64,000 nucleotides of DNA from Yponomeuta sedellus (GCA_934045075.1 OW203727.1:14423501-14487500), one strand, 5' to 3'. Positions 45,510-56,327 are shown, counted from the first letter of the stretch. Made by a program: numbers and translations. Notes: a model not told the origin generated them from the sequence alone.

Positions 45510-45689
45510 CTGAAAACCAAAATTATTAAGGAGCTCACATGACTGAAGTATGCCTGCAACCTTTCATTGTCAGATAAATGCTTTAATTTAGCACTTTATT
45601 CATAGAAGCAGTCTGTATACTGGGTTAGCTATAGAGAGATACTAATATAATTTTAGTTATTATAATAGTGCAGAGGATTAAAAACCCGA

Positions 45690-45810
45690 GGTTTTGTATG
45701 TTTACATGTTTGTGATGTCTTTGTTTCTGGTTCCCACGAAACAGGGGTAGTGTGGGGCCAGAAGAAATGTATGTGCCTGTATGTAATTGTTATTATTATT
45801 TATGGGATTA
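45690..45810 (+). repeat. SINE body fragment in NDUFB2 intron 2
   Basis: Matches the tail of the SINE at 25204-25420: TGTTTACATGTTTGTGATGT, GTTTCTGGTTCCCACGA and GGGGCCAGAAGAAATGTATG. It lacks the tRNA-like head. Confidence 0.7.
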
Positions 45811-46443
45811 GTTTAGCCTGTTACTTCTTGCAGGTAAACCTTTTTTCATTACCATATTCATACTACCAGTCCACAAGATAGATATTATTTTCAAACAGTA
45901 AAAATGTGTAAATGAAACATAAATAAACAATTAAAACTTATGACTGTGAGAATAATTACAAAGTATAAAGTGAAGTTTGTAAATGTAGGGGAGGGTGGGC
46001 AACCCACCTCCATATCTGCACCCCAAGGACAGTGAAAACAAACCATGGATTGAAATCATTAAAATATGGAAAGGCAATTGAATTAATAAAAATAATATGA
46101 ACACCTACTATCAGTTTATTCACTTAGACGTTTTCAAATATTAACATTTCTTTATGGTGCTGGCTGAATCCCAAATTGTTATGATAGACATTGGAAATGC
46201 CCGAGTCGACCACATACTCATCTATTTGAATTATTCCTGAGTAAGCCCGAGTCACGGCAAAACAACATGAGTCGATGATTGGTGGTAGCGGTCAGGCCAC
46301 ATAATGTTAGTTACTGGATCTGGATGTATGATTCAACATGTTGAATTATTGCAGTCAAATAATTTCATTAATAATATTCATAATCGCCCATCCCAACTTT
46401 ACCCACCAACCCCCATCTATAAACAAATGACTTAAATACGTAC

Positions 46444-46570
46444 ATAGATATGTTCGGGTTCAGTTGCAATGTGCCAGAGAATCCAGAACCAACAAAGGCC
46501 GCCCATTCCTGTGGCTATGTAAACCGATTTCTTGGCGGGCATTGGAGGAGGAGTGCGATACGACCAAACT
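46444..46570 (-). CDS. NDUFB2: NDUFB2 exon 2 (membrane helix)
   Basis: The acceptor tgtttcag and donor gtacgt bound one base plus 42 codons. It encodes VWSYRTPPPMPAKKSVYIA, then the helix GMGGLCWFWILWHIATEP, as in the family (LMWFWILWRFWH in mammals). Confidence 0.95.
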
Positions 46571-46660
46571 CTGAAACAATTTATTAGAACATGCGTGAAA
46601 ACTGAGGATCTATAGAAAACTCACCAAAAAAAACACAACATAGTGACATAACATCCTTAC

Positions 46661-46758
46661 CCATGGTCACCGCTGTTTCTTTTGAATTGCTTAGCCGTAT
46701 CGGCTGCTGTTTTTAGGTTTCGCAATAGTAGTGCTCTCGCCACCAGCGTTCTGTTCAT
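46661..46758 (-). CDS. NDUFB2: NDUFB2 exon 1 (start, presequence)
   Basis: The ATG at 46758 is preceded by aaa. The exon has 32 codons and two bases, ending GGDH-like SGDH before the donor gtaagg. It encodes a basic presequence without acidic residues until the end, typical for mitochondrial targeting. Confidence 0.93.
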
Positions 46759-47286
46759 TTTGATAAAGAGCACAAATCCCAAAACTAATAACTAAGCCCG
46801 AAAAAATGAAAGAGAATCCCACCCAGATCGGAACTTGATCGGAACTATCTTTTCGAGGAAAAAATCACAGCACAGACTCTTGTACACAGCACAGAACACC
46901 TATAATCCTTTTTTTTTTTTTAGTTCATCCCGCAAGGAACCGGCTAAGGTCTTAGACCATGCTGCCACGTCTTTGGTTTTTGTTCTTCATTATGAGTTTT
47001 TGGGAGGTTAATCTTCAGTATAACCTCGTGCGGCCCAATGTCCCTTGCAATTCTCACAACAGCCAACATGCTTACAGCCCAACGTTAGAAACTAGTTCAC
47101 TTTGATTACCGCCCTTGTACCTCAGAATGGACAATTCAAGTTTTCTTGTGTAGATTTTGAATTTGCCGCCGCAGCTTCACCTGGCTTCCTTCATCGTGAT
47201 TGGTGAAGATTTTTCTATTGAAGTTCGTGCTTATCATACCAATATAAAAAAAAAACTAACAGTCGAGAGCCCTCCAAAGTTTAAAA

Positions 47287-47880
47287 ATGGCGAATCCACG
47301 TAAGCGAGGTAAGTTAAATCGACATTTATCATATGCTATTTGTGGTTTTTGTTATAAAATTAGTGTTTTTTTGCATATTCGGACGTGTTTCTCTACAGTG
47401 TGACAAATATTTTCTTGGAATAGCTATTAATTTGGACAATAAATTGAGTAAAAATGTTTTGTCCCTTGTGATTCACCGTGGGCGTTACTTACATCAGGTC
47501 CATGTTCGTATTTGTGTCTTGTAATTAACATTGGGTCGTTATTACAGAACATTTGAGATATGAAGAAATTTATTGAGCACCTTTACGACACCAATGCAGG
47601 TGACTTCATTCCTAGCAAGGATGACTTGAGTGACAAGGAGACACTATGCCTAGTCCGGACACCGAAAGTTCAGAATAATCAGAGTCGGAACCATCAATAT
47701 CAAGCCAAGCAATACGCGGTCGTACCAGTGGTAGTCAAAGTCGTCGTCGTAGTCGTGATGGAGGGTCAGAACCTGGCAATACAGCCTCTAATTGGAAAAC
47801 CAAATCTATTCCACCAAAGACTTACCACACAAACCAACCGGCTTACTTGGAACCAGAAAACTTTGGAAGGATAATCTTCG
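47287..47880 (+). pseudogene. Decayed two-exon gene in the TIR element (transposase start?)
   Basis: A first exon with ATG (MANPRKR, 47287-47308) ends at a gtaagt donor. Exon 2 (acceptor attacag, 47548) continues EHLRYEEIY, then TGA. After a one-base shift the frame resumes EHLYDTNAGDFIPSKDDLSD, and after another shift a Ser/Arg-rich stretch (SEPSISSQAIRGRTSGSQSR) follows. A short basic start, an acidic stretch with FIPS and an Arg/Ser-rich linker recall the N-terminus of piggyBac-type transposases. No catalytic domain remains. Assignment is tentative. Confidence 0.4.
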
Positions 47881-47954
47881 TACTTCAAGCTTTATTCCGA
47901 TGATAAGCCACTACCGTACCAAAGAAATGGAGGCAAGGGTGCGGTTCACATATG

Positions 47955-48335
47955 CTCGATATCAATGTCGACCCTTGTATGTCCCCACTGCTGGGGCATG
48001 GGTCTCTTCCCGCATCGCAGGAAGGTTAGACCATACTCCACTATGGGGACTAAGTCGGGGTTGGTGGAGGATGGTAAGACTGTGGTGGACCTTACTGTCA
48101 GAAGTTATCAAACCGTCCATAAGGCCTCTGATATACCTGACTACCATGACATGACGGCTGGCACCAACGGCTTAACGTGCCTTGCGAAGCACGGAATCGC
48201 TCGGAAAAATACCACTAGAAGTAGTCCCTGGATGGTCACACATCCAACACCTGTCCGCGTCTGTTGTTGCATAACTCAAGCCATTGATTCTAATCACTCG
48301 ATTTGACTAGACCACAAGCGACAAGGAAGATAGGT
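47955..48335 (+). repeat. Interspersed repeat family A (third nesting level)
   Basis: Reads CGACCCTTGTATGTCCCCAC, GGAGGATGGTAAGACTGTGG, ACGGCTGGCACCAACGGCTT and TGATTCTAATCACTCGATTT. It lies inside the piggyBac-like element, so it is the youngest of three layers. Confidence 0.75.
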
Positions 48336-48405
48336 CAGTTACGGGCATGTAAGATTTAACTTTTGAATTAAATTGAAATTGAACTTTCTCCATCCAAGGA
48401 AGAGT

Positions 48406-48462
48406 CGCAAATGTCAGATGAATATTTTTTTGACTCAAAAAAATATTCATCTGACATTTGCG
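48406..48462. repeat. Perfect 26-bp hairpin
   Basis: CGCAAATGTCAGATGAATAT plus six T pairs exactly with its complement around the loop GACTC. Confidence 0.95.
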
Positions 48463-49059
48463 AATATTTTTTTGAGTCAAATCATGTCAATCAGTCCCTT
48501 TTATGCTTGACGAAACAAACAAACAAACAAAGGAATTATTTATCTGACTTTCATTATTAAAATTATACAATTAGGACGTTTACGTTAGGCAAAGTCATTA
48601 AATCAATTAACCTGTTTGCTAATATTTACCAAGCAGATACCCAATCAATTATATAAGTGACGTAGTACTGAGTATTAATTATGATAAACATTTTAATAAA
48701 TCTCTTATTTTTGGTATTTGAAGATATTTTATTTAACTACCTTATACTGTTATTATACTGTTCATCAGCCCAATGTTCCTTTTAAATCACAATTGCAACA
48801 TATGAGTTCATGCAACTAACGCCCAATGTCCTTTAGGGTGAACAATATAGTTATACGTTTTTTTTAATGCAATTAGGTCCTTTCATACGTAATTAGTACC
48901 AAAAAAAATTATCAAGTCATTTGAAAATGCCTAACTATAAAAAATCTTTAAATGTATCTTGGGCTGTAATGCACAAATTATTTATGTCCATTATATGGTA
49001 CATGGGCGGTAATAAAGAAGTCTGACAAAAATGCTTGGGCTGCAGGAGGATAATAAATT

Positions 49060-49215
49060 TTTATGCTGCCATGTCTTTGGTTTCTATTCTTCATTATGAA
49101 TTTTTGGGAAGTTAAAGTCTTCAGTAATATATTTTTCATGCTGCCACGTCTTTGGTTTCTGTTCTTCATTATGAATTTTTGGGAGGTTAAAGTCTTCAGT
49201 AATATATTTTCGTCT
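49060..49215 (-). repeat. 75-bp tandem repeat in LINE 3' UTR
   Basis: Two adjacent copies (GTCTTTGGTTTCTRTTCTTC, AATTTTTGGGARGTTAAAGT) and a third at 46960-47019 on the far side of the piggyBac-like insertion show a three-unit array that was split by the insertion. The 89-residue minus frame over it repeats a peptide and is not a gene. Confidence 0.85.
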
Positions 49216-49491
49216 TCAGTTTTAATTATATAAAATGTCCAATCCAATTTTAGTAAAATCCGTGTAATTTTACGTCGTGTCCGTCGAATTAGTCAATCCG
49301 TGATATTAAGTCAATTAAGGCAACACATACTCTTTTCTTTTTTGGTCGAAATCGAAACGTCAAAACAAACAAACCAAAAATATTACATAACCTTACAAAT
49401 TCTAAATATTATGTACAAGTCCATTTAGAAAATATTTTACACGGCTAAAAGTCGTATTCGAGTATTAAACAAAATCAATATACAAGAAAAA

Positions 49492-52400
49492 CTAAATCTG
49501 TCCTACAGTGTTAATTATGAATCTGAACAAAGACAAAAATGTGGAAGTATTTACAAGAAGAGCCTGAATGGAGCGCGGCACTGACTCTGGACTGCTATAG
49601 ATTTCAATCAGCTCATCCATTAGCACAAGGCGCTGGATGCCAAAGGATGGGCATTCGAAGAATAGATGATGTAAGGATTGCTCAGTTTGGGAGCTGCAAT
49701 GGTCACAGAACGGACTCTGAACCATTTTTAACCGGAACAGATGATAGTTTAGATTACAATGACCAAAACGAAGCCTTGAAATAGTAGTGTAATATTTCCT
49801 ATGAATGTAAGTATTGTTTTTACAAAACCAGGGCATGCTACCAATGGGAACATTGAATGTAGCATACCATAAGCCTTTATTTTCAGCTTGAACTGTGTAG
49901 TTCCAGTGTCTTTTCCAGATATCTATAGATCTTTTCTTTAGAAGAGAGATTACATCTGTCCAGGGAACAGAAACATTAAGATTATAGCTGGAGTCTGGAA
50001 TAGTATCTGCATTATTTGTAATTGCTCTAGCCAAAAAATCAGCCCTTTCATTTCCTGCTACACCAACATGTGAAGGAACCCACACAAATGAAACATCTAT
50101 GTTATGAATAAGAAACAAATCTAACCACTCCTGCTTGATTAAAGAAATTAAATAATTTGTATTAGCTTTGAATCTATTATTTTTGAGATTTTCCAGAACA
50201 CTCATACTATCACTGACAATTACATATTTATAACATCCATCACTTTTATTATTGATATTTTTTAGGGCTGCTAGTATAGCCACGGCTTCTGCTGTGAATA
50301 TACTAATGTTTGAATTTATTTTATGACCAGTGCCTAAATTAAAAAAGCCATCAAAGAAAGCAAACGAGACAGCATTATCAGTTTTGGACCCATCAGTATA
50401 GAGGAATCTACAATCATCAGTGAACTCTGAAAGTTTGTTGTACACATCTTGTTTGGTGCATAGATTGTGATCAATTATTATATTTATTGCAGGAAATTTA
50501 CTAAGAAAATTTCCCTGATAACAAGGAAGGAGAGGGGATTTATAAATCTGTAATGTTTCCAGAAAATTAATGTACTGAGCAAAGCCCTGAAGGATATAAA
50601 GAGAATTTGGAGGAGAATTCATCAAGCTCAGCAATAGGTAATTATTTCTCTTACTATATAATTTTAATAAAAATCTTTCTTTCAGATAAGTAAATCTAAT
50701 AGCTAATGGAGGGAGTTTGCACTCCACCTGCATTACATTTATAGGAGTACTTTTAAATGCTCCTGTGATGAGTCTCAAGTTTTTATTTTGAATTTTATCC
50801 AAGGCATTCACCAATCTACTGTCACCACCAAAACAAAGAAAACCATATTCAAAATGACTACGAACCAATGATTTGTACAGAAGTAACAATATTTTCGGAT
50901 CTGCTCCCCACGAAATCCTGCACAAAGATTTCAAAATATTATGGGCCTTATTGGCTCTTAAACTTAGCAATTCAACATATTTTTTCCAAGACATATTGTG
51001 AGTAAAGATAATACCTAAAAACTTAGCCTCTTGAGAAACAGGAATGGGGACTTTGTTGTAGAATACAGAAGGAATATTATTACTAGCTTTACCAAATACA
51101 ACCACTTTAGATTTTAATGCATTTATATCAAGATTCAGATAGGTGAAGTATGTAGACAACCCTTTTAAAGATTTGTTAAGAATTTCACTGATGTTTTTTA
51201 ATTTTTTTCCAGATGCATAACAACCAAGTCGTCAGCAAATTGAAGATTTTTGACTTCAGAACCCAAAATGAGATTTAAACGGCGGATATATAAGAGGAAA
51301 ATTAATGGAGAAAGTATTCCGCCTTGACAAACACCAACAGAAGCGAATCGTGGACCATAAAGATTACCATTATATTTTACATAGACTTCCCTCTCAGTAA
51401 GAAAATTATGAATCCAATTAACAATTTTATTTGGGATCCCGATGGAAAGTAACTCAACACAAAGAATGTCGACATTGACACTATTAAATGCTCCAGACAC
51501 ATCAAAAAACACCGACATCAAATAATATTTTTTATTTAAACTATTTTGTATGTCAAGCTGCAGCTGACAGATGCTTTCACGAGCTGATGTTCCTCTTCGA
51601 AAGCCAAATTGATTAGAAGGTAAAATACTATTTTGTTCTACATAAAATTCCAACCTTTGTTTTATCAGTTGTTCAAAAACTTTGCCTATGCAAGATGTCA
51701 AAGCAATAGGACGGTAGGAATCTGGATTTGATCGAGGCTTATCTGGCTTTAATATGGGCACTAAACAATCGGACTTCCATGAGTGGGGAATCTCGTTGCT
51801 CAACCATAGGTTATTTAATATTTCAAGCAAAATCTGTAAGCTATTTTTACTAAGCCTTTTTAACATTATATAAGGAATACCATCCAGACCAAATGCGCCA
51901 TCTTTTCTCGAGAGAATAGCTGATATTAATTCTTCAATTGAGAAAGATTTTATCATAAAATTATTTGCAGGATTTGTTTCACTGTCCGGGGAAAATTTTG
52001 GTTTATTATTTACATGGTCGGGTGTATACTTTTGCAAAAAATCTTGTATCCAACTATCATTGTCATTATTAAAAGAGTAAGTTTTGTTGAATTTACGCAT
52101 ACAATTCCAGATTATTGACAGAGGTGTACATCGATTGAAGGAGCTACACAGTTCAATCCAGCTATTAGATCTTTCCATTTTTAACAAAAGTTTTTTATGT
52201 GCTTGTAATTTTTTAAATTCAATGTAAGATTGATCTGAAGGATTATTTTTAAAGTTAATATAGGCAAGTTTGGAATTTTCTACAGCTTCTGAACATTTTT
52301 TATTCCACCAAGGAAGAGAGAGCTTCTTGCGTATCAGTCTACGACGAAAGTTGATAGCACCAAAAGAAGAAGAAACAGAATTACGATTTGTAAGAGAGTC

Positions 52401-53261
52401 ATTAACTACATTATGCAATATGTTACAAAAACTGTTATATGCTGTCAACGGAGTGTAATTTTCAACCTGAAAATCAGACAGTTGTGTGTCTACATATTGT
52501 TCATATAATGTCCAATTGATCATTTTAAAGTTAGGATAGATGGGCAAAGGATTAGCACCATTGCTGTTTACAAGACCATCATCATTAATACTATTATTTA
52601 CAAAAACCTTAATAATTACAGGAAGATGGTAGCTGCCAAGAGGATCATTATGTACAGACCAATCGCAAGACAGAGCCAGTGATGGGGAAGCCAGTGATAA
52701 ATCCAAAGCATTGGGACGCCATGTCAAGGAGCCCACAGTAGTAACCTCGCCGGAATTCAAAACAACCAAATTTTTTTCATCAATAATTTCCAAAATATCT
52801 CTTCCTCTAGGATTAATAGAATGGCACCCCCACAAAGTATGGTGTGCAATAAAATCACCTGCAAATAACATGGGTTCGGGTATTGACTCTATTATTGACT
52901 GAAATTTAAGTTTATCAAAAGATGGGACACAGTTTGTAGGACAGTAAAAACTTACAATACTCATTTCTTTATTATTTACAGATATCCTTACACAAATGTT
53001 TTGTAAGGAGTTGTCCGAATATGTATTAATTTTTTTATAATTTAAACTATTATGTATTAAAATTGCTACACCATTATGTTTATTACCAATATCGTTTCTT
53101 TCTATTCAATATCCTTTTATGTTAAAATCTTTAATAGGAGTTAGCCAAGTCTCTGATATTATTGCTACATGTATATCGTTTTCATAAAGAAATTGTGTTA
53201 ATAGAAATTTATTGCTAATAATACTCTGGGAGTTCCACTGCATAATATTAAGTTGATCCAT
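49492..53261 (-). pseudogene. I-like LINE ORF2: endonuclease, RT, RNase H (one stop, one frameshift)
   Basis: ORF2 starts at the ATG at 53261, which overlaps the end of ORF1 by 14 bases. Endonuclease motifs: IMQWNSQSI, ISETWLTP, MLFAGDFIAHHTLWG and SYHLPV. RT motifs: SYRPIALTSCIGKVFEQLI, SNQFGFRRGTSA, VFFDVSGAFNSVN, VCQGGILSPLIFLLYI, LQFADDLVV. RNase H motifs: FLYTDGSKTD, FTAEAVAILAAL, VSDSMSVL, NERADFLARA. A Cys/His tail follows (CDHCSSQTEQSLHHLFFEC). An in-frame TGA lies at 53106-53108 and a frameshift near 51160-51220, next to an A7 run after FADDLVV. The order with a terminal RNase H fits the I/R1/Loa group. No other defect was seen. Confidence 0.9.
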
Positions 53262-54342
53262 TGTTAGAAGAAGTGGTATTTCTTACAGTTTGTGCTAAGA
53301 TTTCTTTTATTGATGTAGAGTTGATTGGGGTGTTTTTCTGATTTGTAACTATTTTTGTAATTGCTTGAATGAGTATGCTCATGAAAAAATCTGATTTCGT
53401 TAAATTTTGAATTTGTGTTTCGATGTTCGATTTTGTTAATTGGGGGAAGGAGTTTTCACTGAATAAATCTGAGTATGTGACGGCCCTTGACTTAATTTTG
53501 TTTTCCTCTATTTTCAATTTTTTTTGTGGACATGTGTTAGAGATAGCTATGTGATTGCCTCCGCAGTTGCAGCATTTCGCGTTTTTAGGATCCTCTTTAC
53601 ATGTTTTAAAATGGTGATTTTCTGTGCAGATCGAGCACACAACCGAATTTCGGCAGTATTTGGCAATGTGGCCAAACTTCATGCACTGAAGACATTGCTT
53701 TACTGGTGGTATATAAGCGCTTACCTCGTGTCTCCAAGAATCGAGATAGACGTACTGAGGCAATTCAGTGGATGCAAAAGTTACCGCGACTGTCTGAGTG
53801 GGAAGATGTGACACGTCGCCGTCGTCACTCCGCACCCGACGCATGAAACGTCTCACTTGAATTACATTTCGAGAGCTGCCAATCAACGAGAAGATTTGTT
53901 TGTTGGAAAGGTCAGTAGGGACTGAGGTAAGAACCCCAGTCGCTTCAGTGTCGCTAGCCGGTATAGTGGCCTTCAGGTCTAGTTCGTCGAGTAATTTTTT
54001 ATTCTGCATAAACACATTTGCGTTGTTTGACAAATCGAACGTAATGCCAATCTTGAATTTATTTACTGACTTCAGATGTAGAATGCCAGTGACGCAGAAT
54101 TTGCGTATGGCATGGGAGAGAGCTAGCCTGTCTTTGTCGGAAAACGGTTTTTCATTTTCGTGTGACACGAACACTATGTATTCCGATTTTTTACTGTTTT
54201 CAGGATACCTCCTAGAGTACCCTGGAACCTTAAAAACATTGTACTTCCTGGAGGAGTCATCATCCGAGTCCGAAGTGTCCATAGCTGGTGATGATCGCTC
54301 GTCAGGGGGATCAGTTTTTTTCCGCTTCTTTCCCGCCCCCAT
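53248..54342 (-). CDS. I-like LINE ORF1: gag-like nucleic-acid-binding protein
   Basis: An intact 364-codon frame. The N-terminus is charged (GKKRKKTDPPDERSS). The central part resembles the RRM-like gag core of I-type LINEs (FKVPGYSRRYPENSK, then TGVLTSVPTDLSNKQIF). Three zinc knuckles follow: CLQCMKFGHIAKYC, CSICTENHHFKTC and CCNCGGNHIAISNTC. Such proteins coat the LINE RNA and chaperone target-primed reverse transcription. The start at 54342 is the first ATG after a 146-bp 5' UTR. Confidence 0.9.
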   Translation of the reverse strand: MGAGKKRKKTDPPDERSSPAMDTSDSDDDSSRKYNVFKVPGYSRRYPENSKKSEYIVFVSHENEKPFSDKDRLALSHAIRKFCVTGILHLKSVNKFKIGITFDLSNNANVFMQNKKLLDELDLKATIPASDTEATGVLTSVPTDLSNKQIFSLIGSSRNVIQVRRFMRRVRSDDGDVSHLPTQTVAVTFASTELPQYVYLDSWRHEVSAYIPPVKQCLQCMKFGHIAKYCRNSVVCSICTENHHFKTCKEDPKNAKCCNCGGNHIAISNTCPQKKLKIEENKIKSRAVTYSDLFSENSFPQLTKSNIETQIQNLTKSDFFMSILIQAITKIVTNQKNTPINSTSIKEILAQTVRNTTSSNNGST

Positions 54343-54994
54343 CTTCTAATTACAATATGTACAAACTTGTCTACCAACTATATGTACAATTCACTTTGTA
54401 TTTACAGAGAAATATAAAAGTTATCAATTTATTGAAAATTGTTCAAATTTCGCCGCCTTTACTCATCCAAGGTTCCCGCGCTTTTTCCCCTATAATCCTT
54501 GCACAAATTAGACAGTAACTCAGTGTTGCCACCTCGGTTTTTGAAAAGGGCCAGTCGGACAAGCTAAAAAGTGCTAGATTTAGCAAAAGAGGTGCTAGAA
54601 AGGGCTAAACAAATACAAAATGCAAAAGTTACCTCGGTTTTTAAAAGGGGCAGTCGGACAAGCTGAAAAGTGGTAGGTAGAATTGCAAAAGAGGTGCTGG
54701 AAAGAGCTAAACATAAATACAAATGCAAAGATTAGTATTTATTTTTAAAGGAAACGTATAAGACTGATGAGGGCATCAACTATAGCTCTAGCATTGCGGA
54801 AGTTAATTGTTGAAGACCTAGAAACGTTGAAGTTATTACCTTGCGTTCTTCACTCAAATATTTTATAACTACTCCCAACTGTTTTGTGACTGATACATCC
54901 GTAGATTCATCAAGGATCATGCGTGAGTACTGCATAAGGTAGACATGTGTAAGTACTGCGAGTTATGCAGTACGCGTTATATAGGCGTTATATA

Positions 54995-55415
54995 GGCGCT
55001 TACAGGCGTGGCCATAGAAGAACCAGAGTGCTTAGTGCGAGTTTGACAGATCGAATCGAATAACTTCACTACCGCGTTAATCGAGCACTGAGTAGTGAGT
55101 ATGAGTAAGTTAACCGTTCAAACTGGCAAAACGCTGTCACAGTACAACTCGCACTCGCGTTTATTGGTGTTTTGGCTGGTAAACGTGTTCACTTCTCAAC
55201 GTAAACCATTACAACTCGCACTCAGCAATTTTAATTTCCATACTTGTCGCTAGGTGGCGCTTCCTCGATGCCATAGAAATATGAGTTTACGTTAACGCGA
55301 TCGAGTAGTTAAAAAACTCGCACTAAGCACTCAGAATACGGCTGTCAAAATTAATTTGCTCTGAGCAAAATTTAACAGACGTGCCTGTTCTTGTATGGCC
55401 ACGGCTGTAAGCGCC
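54995..55415. mobile_element. MITE, 421 bp, long TIRs
   Basis: GGCGCTTACAGGCGTGGCCA TA(G)AAGAAC on the left pairs with GTTCTTGTATGGCCACGGCT GTAAGCGCC on the right. A second complementary block (GTGCTTAGTGCGAGTTT / AACTCGCACTAAGCAC) lies inside. No ORF. A related end occurs at 55920-55975 (GTTTACAGGCATAGGCC). Confidence 0.75.
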
Positions 55416-55689
55416 ATCTATAATGAATTGATTTGTGAACTTGTGCTGAAAACGGCAAATCATGCCCAATTCCAGACCAGCACCGACTCTAAAATTTATT
55501 TCTACAATACCTAGATATACCTATATGAATTTCGAATTTATATTATAATAAGCCATATTTGTTTAAAGGATTTTTTCGTTTTTAGTGCCTTAATGTATAT
55601 AAGTCTTTTTATTTAAAAAATACGCTTTGATAACACTGGAACAGTACCTGCGCAACCAGTGTTAAACCTTGTCGTTGAAATTTCATCAA

Positions 55690-55805
55690 TTCAAAAAACC
55701 TCATCGTAAAGAATTTACATGCTGTTTGCTGAATGTAAACCGCGCTGCCTTCGGGCTGTGGTTGTAGCGAAGGAAAAGGCAGCGAAAAAGCTCTAATTCT
55801 CTATT
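55690..55805 (-). repeat. Fragment of CR1/Jockey-like LINE 3' end
   Basis: GTAAAGAATTTACATGCTGT, TTGCTGAATGTAAA and CGCTGCCTTCGGGCTGTG match the 3' UTR at 39455-39560. Confidence 0.75.
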
Positions 55806-56327
55806 ACAAACCTATACGATAGTTTAGTTCTTTGAGTATATTGATAATGTTTCATTGCATTTCGGTATGTCTTTTGAATGACCCGTTTTCAGCACAAATT
55901 CACAAAGCAACTCATAGACGGCGTTTACAGGCATAGGCCGCAGAAGAACCGGAATGCGGCTGTCGAAATTAAATACCGAATAGGTGTAGGCACGTCCAGT
56001 CACAACGGTGTTCAGGCGTGAAATGATTTGCAGGGACATGTGTGTCTATCAACCCTGCGGCAGTAGCGTGGCAGTGCCTGCAAGCAGGCCCTGCAGATCG
56101 GGCTTTGAGTGGGCCGGTTAAAGAAGCAGAAAGTTTGGGTACGGTTACCAATTTTGCCATAGAAAAACTAAATATATACCGAATGAGTGAACATAAAGCG
56201 TGACTGACGAAAAATTTTTCATATCGCTTGAAAAGGGCTAGATTGCTCTTTTCGGGCTAAAGCATGAAAAAACGCGTTCGCCTACAGTAAAAAGTCCTAG
56301 ATCTAGCCCGAAAAGGGCTAAGGTGGC

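Larger units (their letters stand above)
45423..46758 (-). other. NDUFB2: NDUFB2 gene (complex I AGGG subunit), three exons
   Basis: The gene encodes the AGGG accessory subunit of respiratory complex I (ND-AGGG in Drosophila), a single-pass inner-membrane protein of the proton-pumping arm. Coding exons 46661-46758, 46444-46570 and 45423-45509 join in phases 2 and 0 into 103 residues, a normal family length. The N-terminus (MNRTLVARALLLRNLKTAAD) is basic and suits mitochondrial import. The membrane helix is MGGLCWFWILWHI, and the C-terminus has the family hallmark STWTDEELGIPPD. Poly(A) signals on the minus strand lie at 45369-45374 and 45358-45363. A retrotransposon inserted about 150 bp upstream of the ATG (see 46911-54488), so the promoter is either in that short stretch or separated by the insertion. 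It appears intact. Confidence 0.95.
47024..49049. mobile_element. piggyBac-like TIR element, 2.03 kb, nested in the LINE
   Basis: Left end CCTCGTGCGGCCCAAT and right end (reverse complement) CCTCCTGCAGCCCAAG form imperfect TIRs, flanked by ATAA at 47020-47023 and 49050-49053. The motif GCCCAATGTYCYTT recurs near both ends (47033, 48769, 48820), like subterminal transposase sites. A 4-bp duplication and a CC terminus suit piggyBac, but its usual target is TTAA, so the superfamily is tentative. It holds a decayed gene at 47287-47880 and a family A copy. Confidence 0.65.
46911..54488 (-). mobile_element. I-like LINE insertion (composite, 7.6 kb) next to NDUFB2
   Basis: CCTATAATCC(TT) occurs at 46899-46910 and 54489-54500. 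A T-run after the left copy is the element's poly(A) tail on the minus strand. Reading right to left: 5' UTR (54488-54343), gag ORF1, ORF2 with endonuclease, RT and RNase H, then a 3' UTR. The 2.03-kb element at 47024-49049 is inserted in that 3' UTR; subtracting it leaves about 5.55 kb, normal for I-clade LINEs. One stop and one frameshift mean this copy is dead, though only recently. Confidence 0.85.
54522..56327. mobile_element. hAT-like composite TIR element
   Basis: CAGTGTTGCCACCT near the left end is matched by AGGTGGCAACACT on the right. CAGTG-type termini are usual for hAT elements. AGTAAC lies just outside both ends, a possible part of the 8-bp duplication. The left arm contains a 100-bp tandem duplication (54530-54733; GGGGCAGTCGGACAAGCTGA). 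No transposase is encoded. It contains the MITE at 54995-55415, the LINE 3' fragment at 55690-55805 and a diverged MITE end at 55920-55975. Confidence 0.6.

Noticed and set aside
48978..49247. 89-residue repeated-peptide gene
   Set aside because: Translation of the 75-bp tandem units in the LINE 3' UTR.
46911..54488. Endogenous retrovirus or LTR element
   Set aside because: There are no LTRs, protease or integrase. Endonuclease before RT, a poly(A) tail and a variable target duplication identify a non-LTR retrotransposon.
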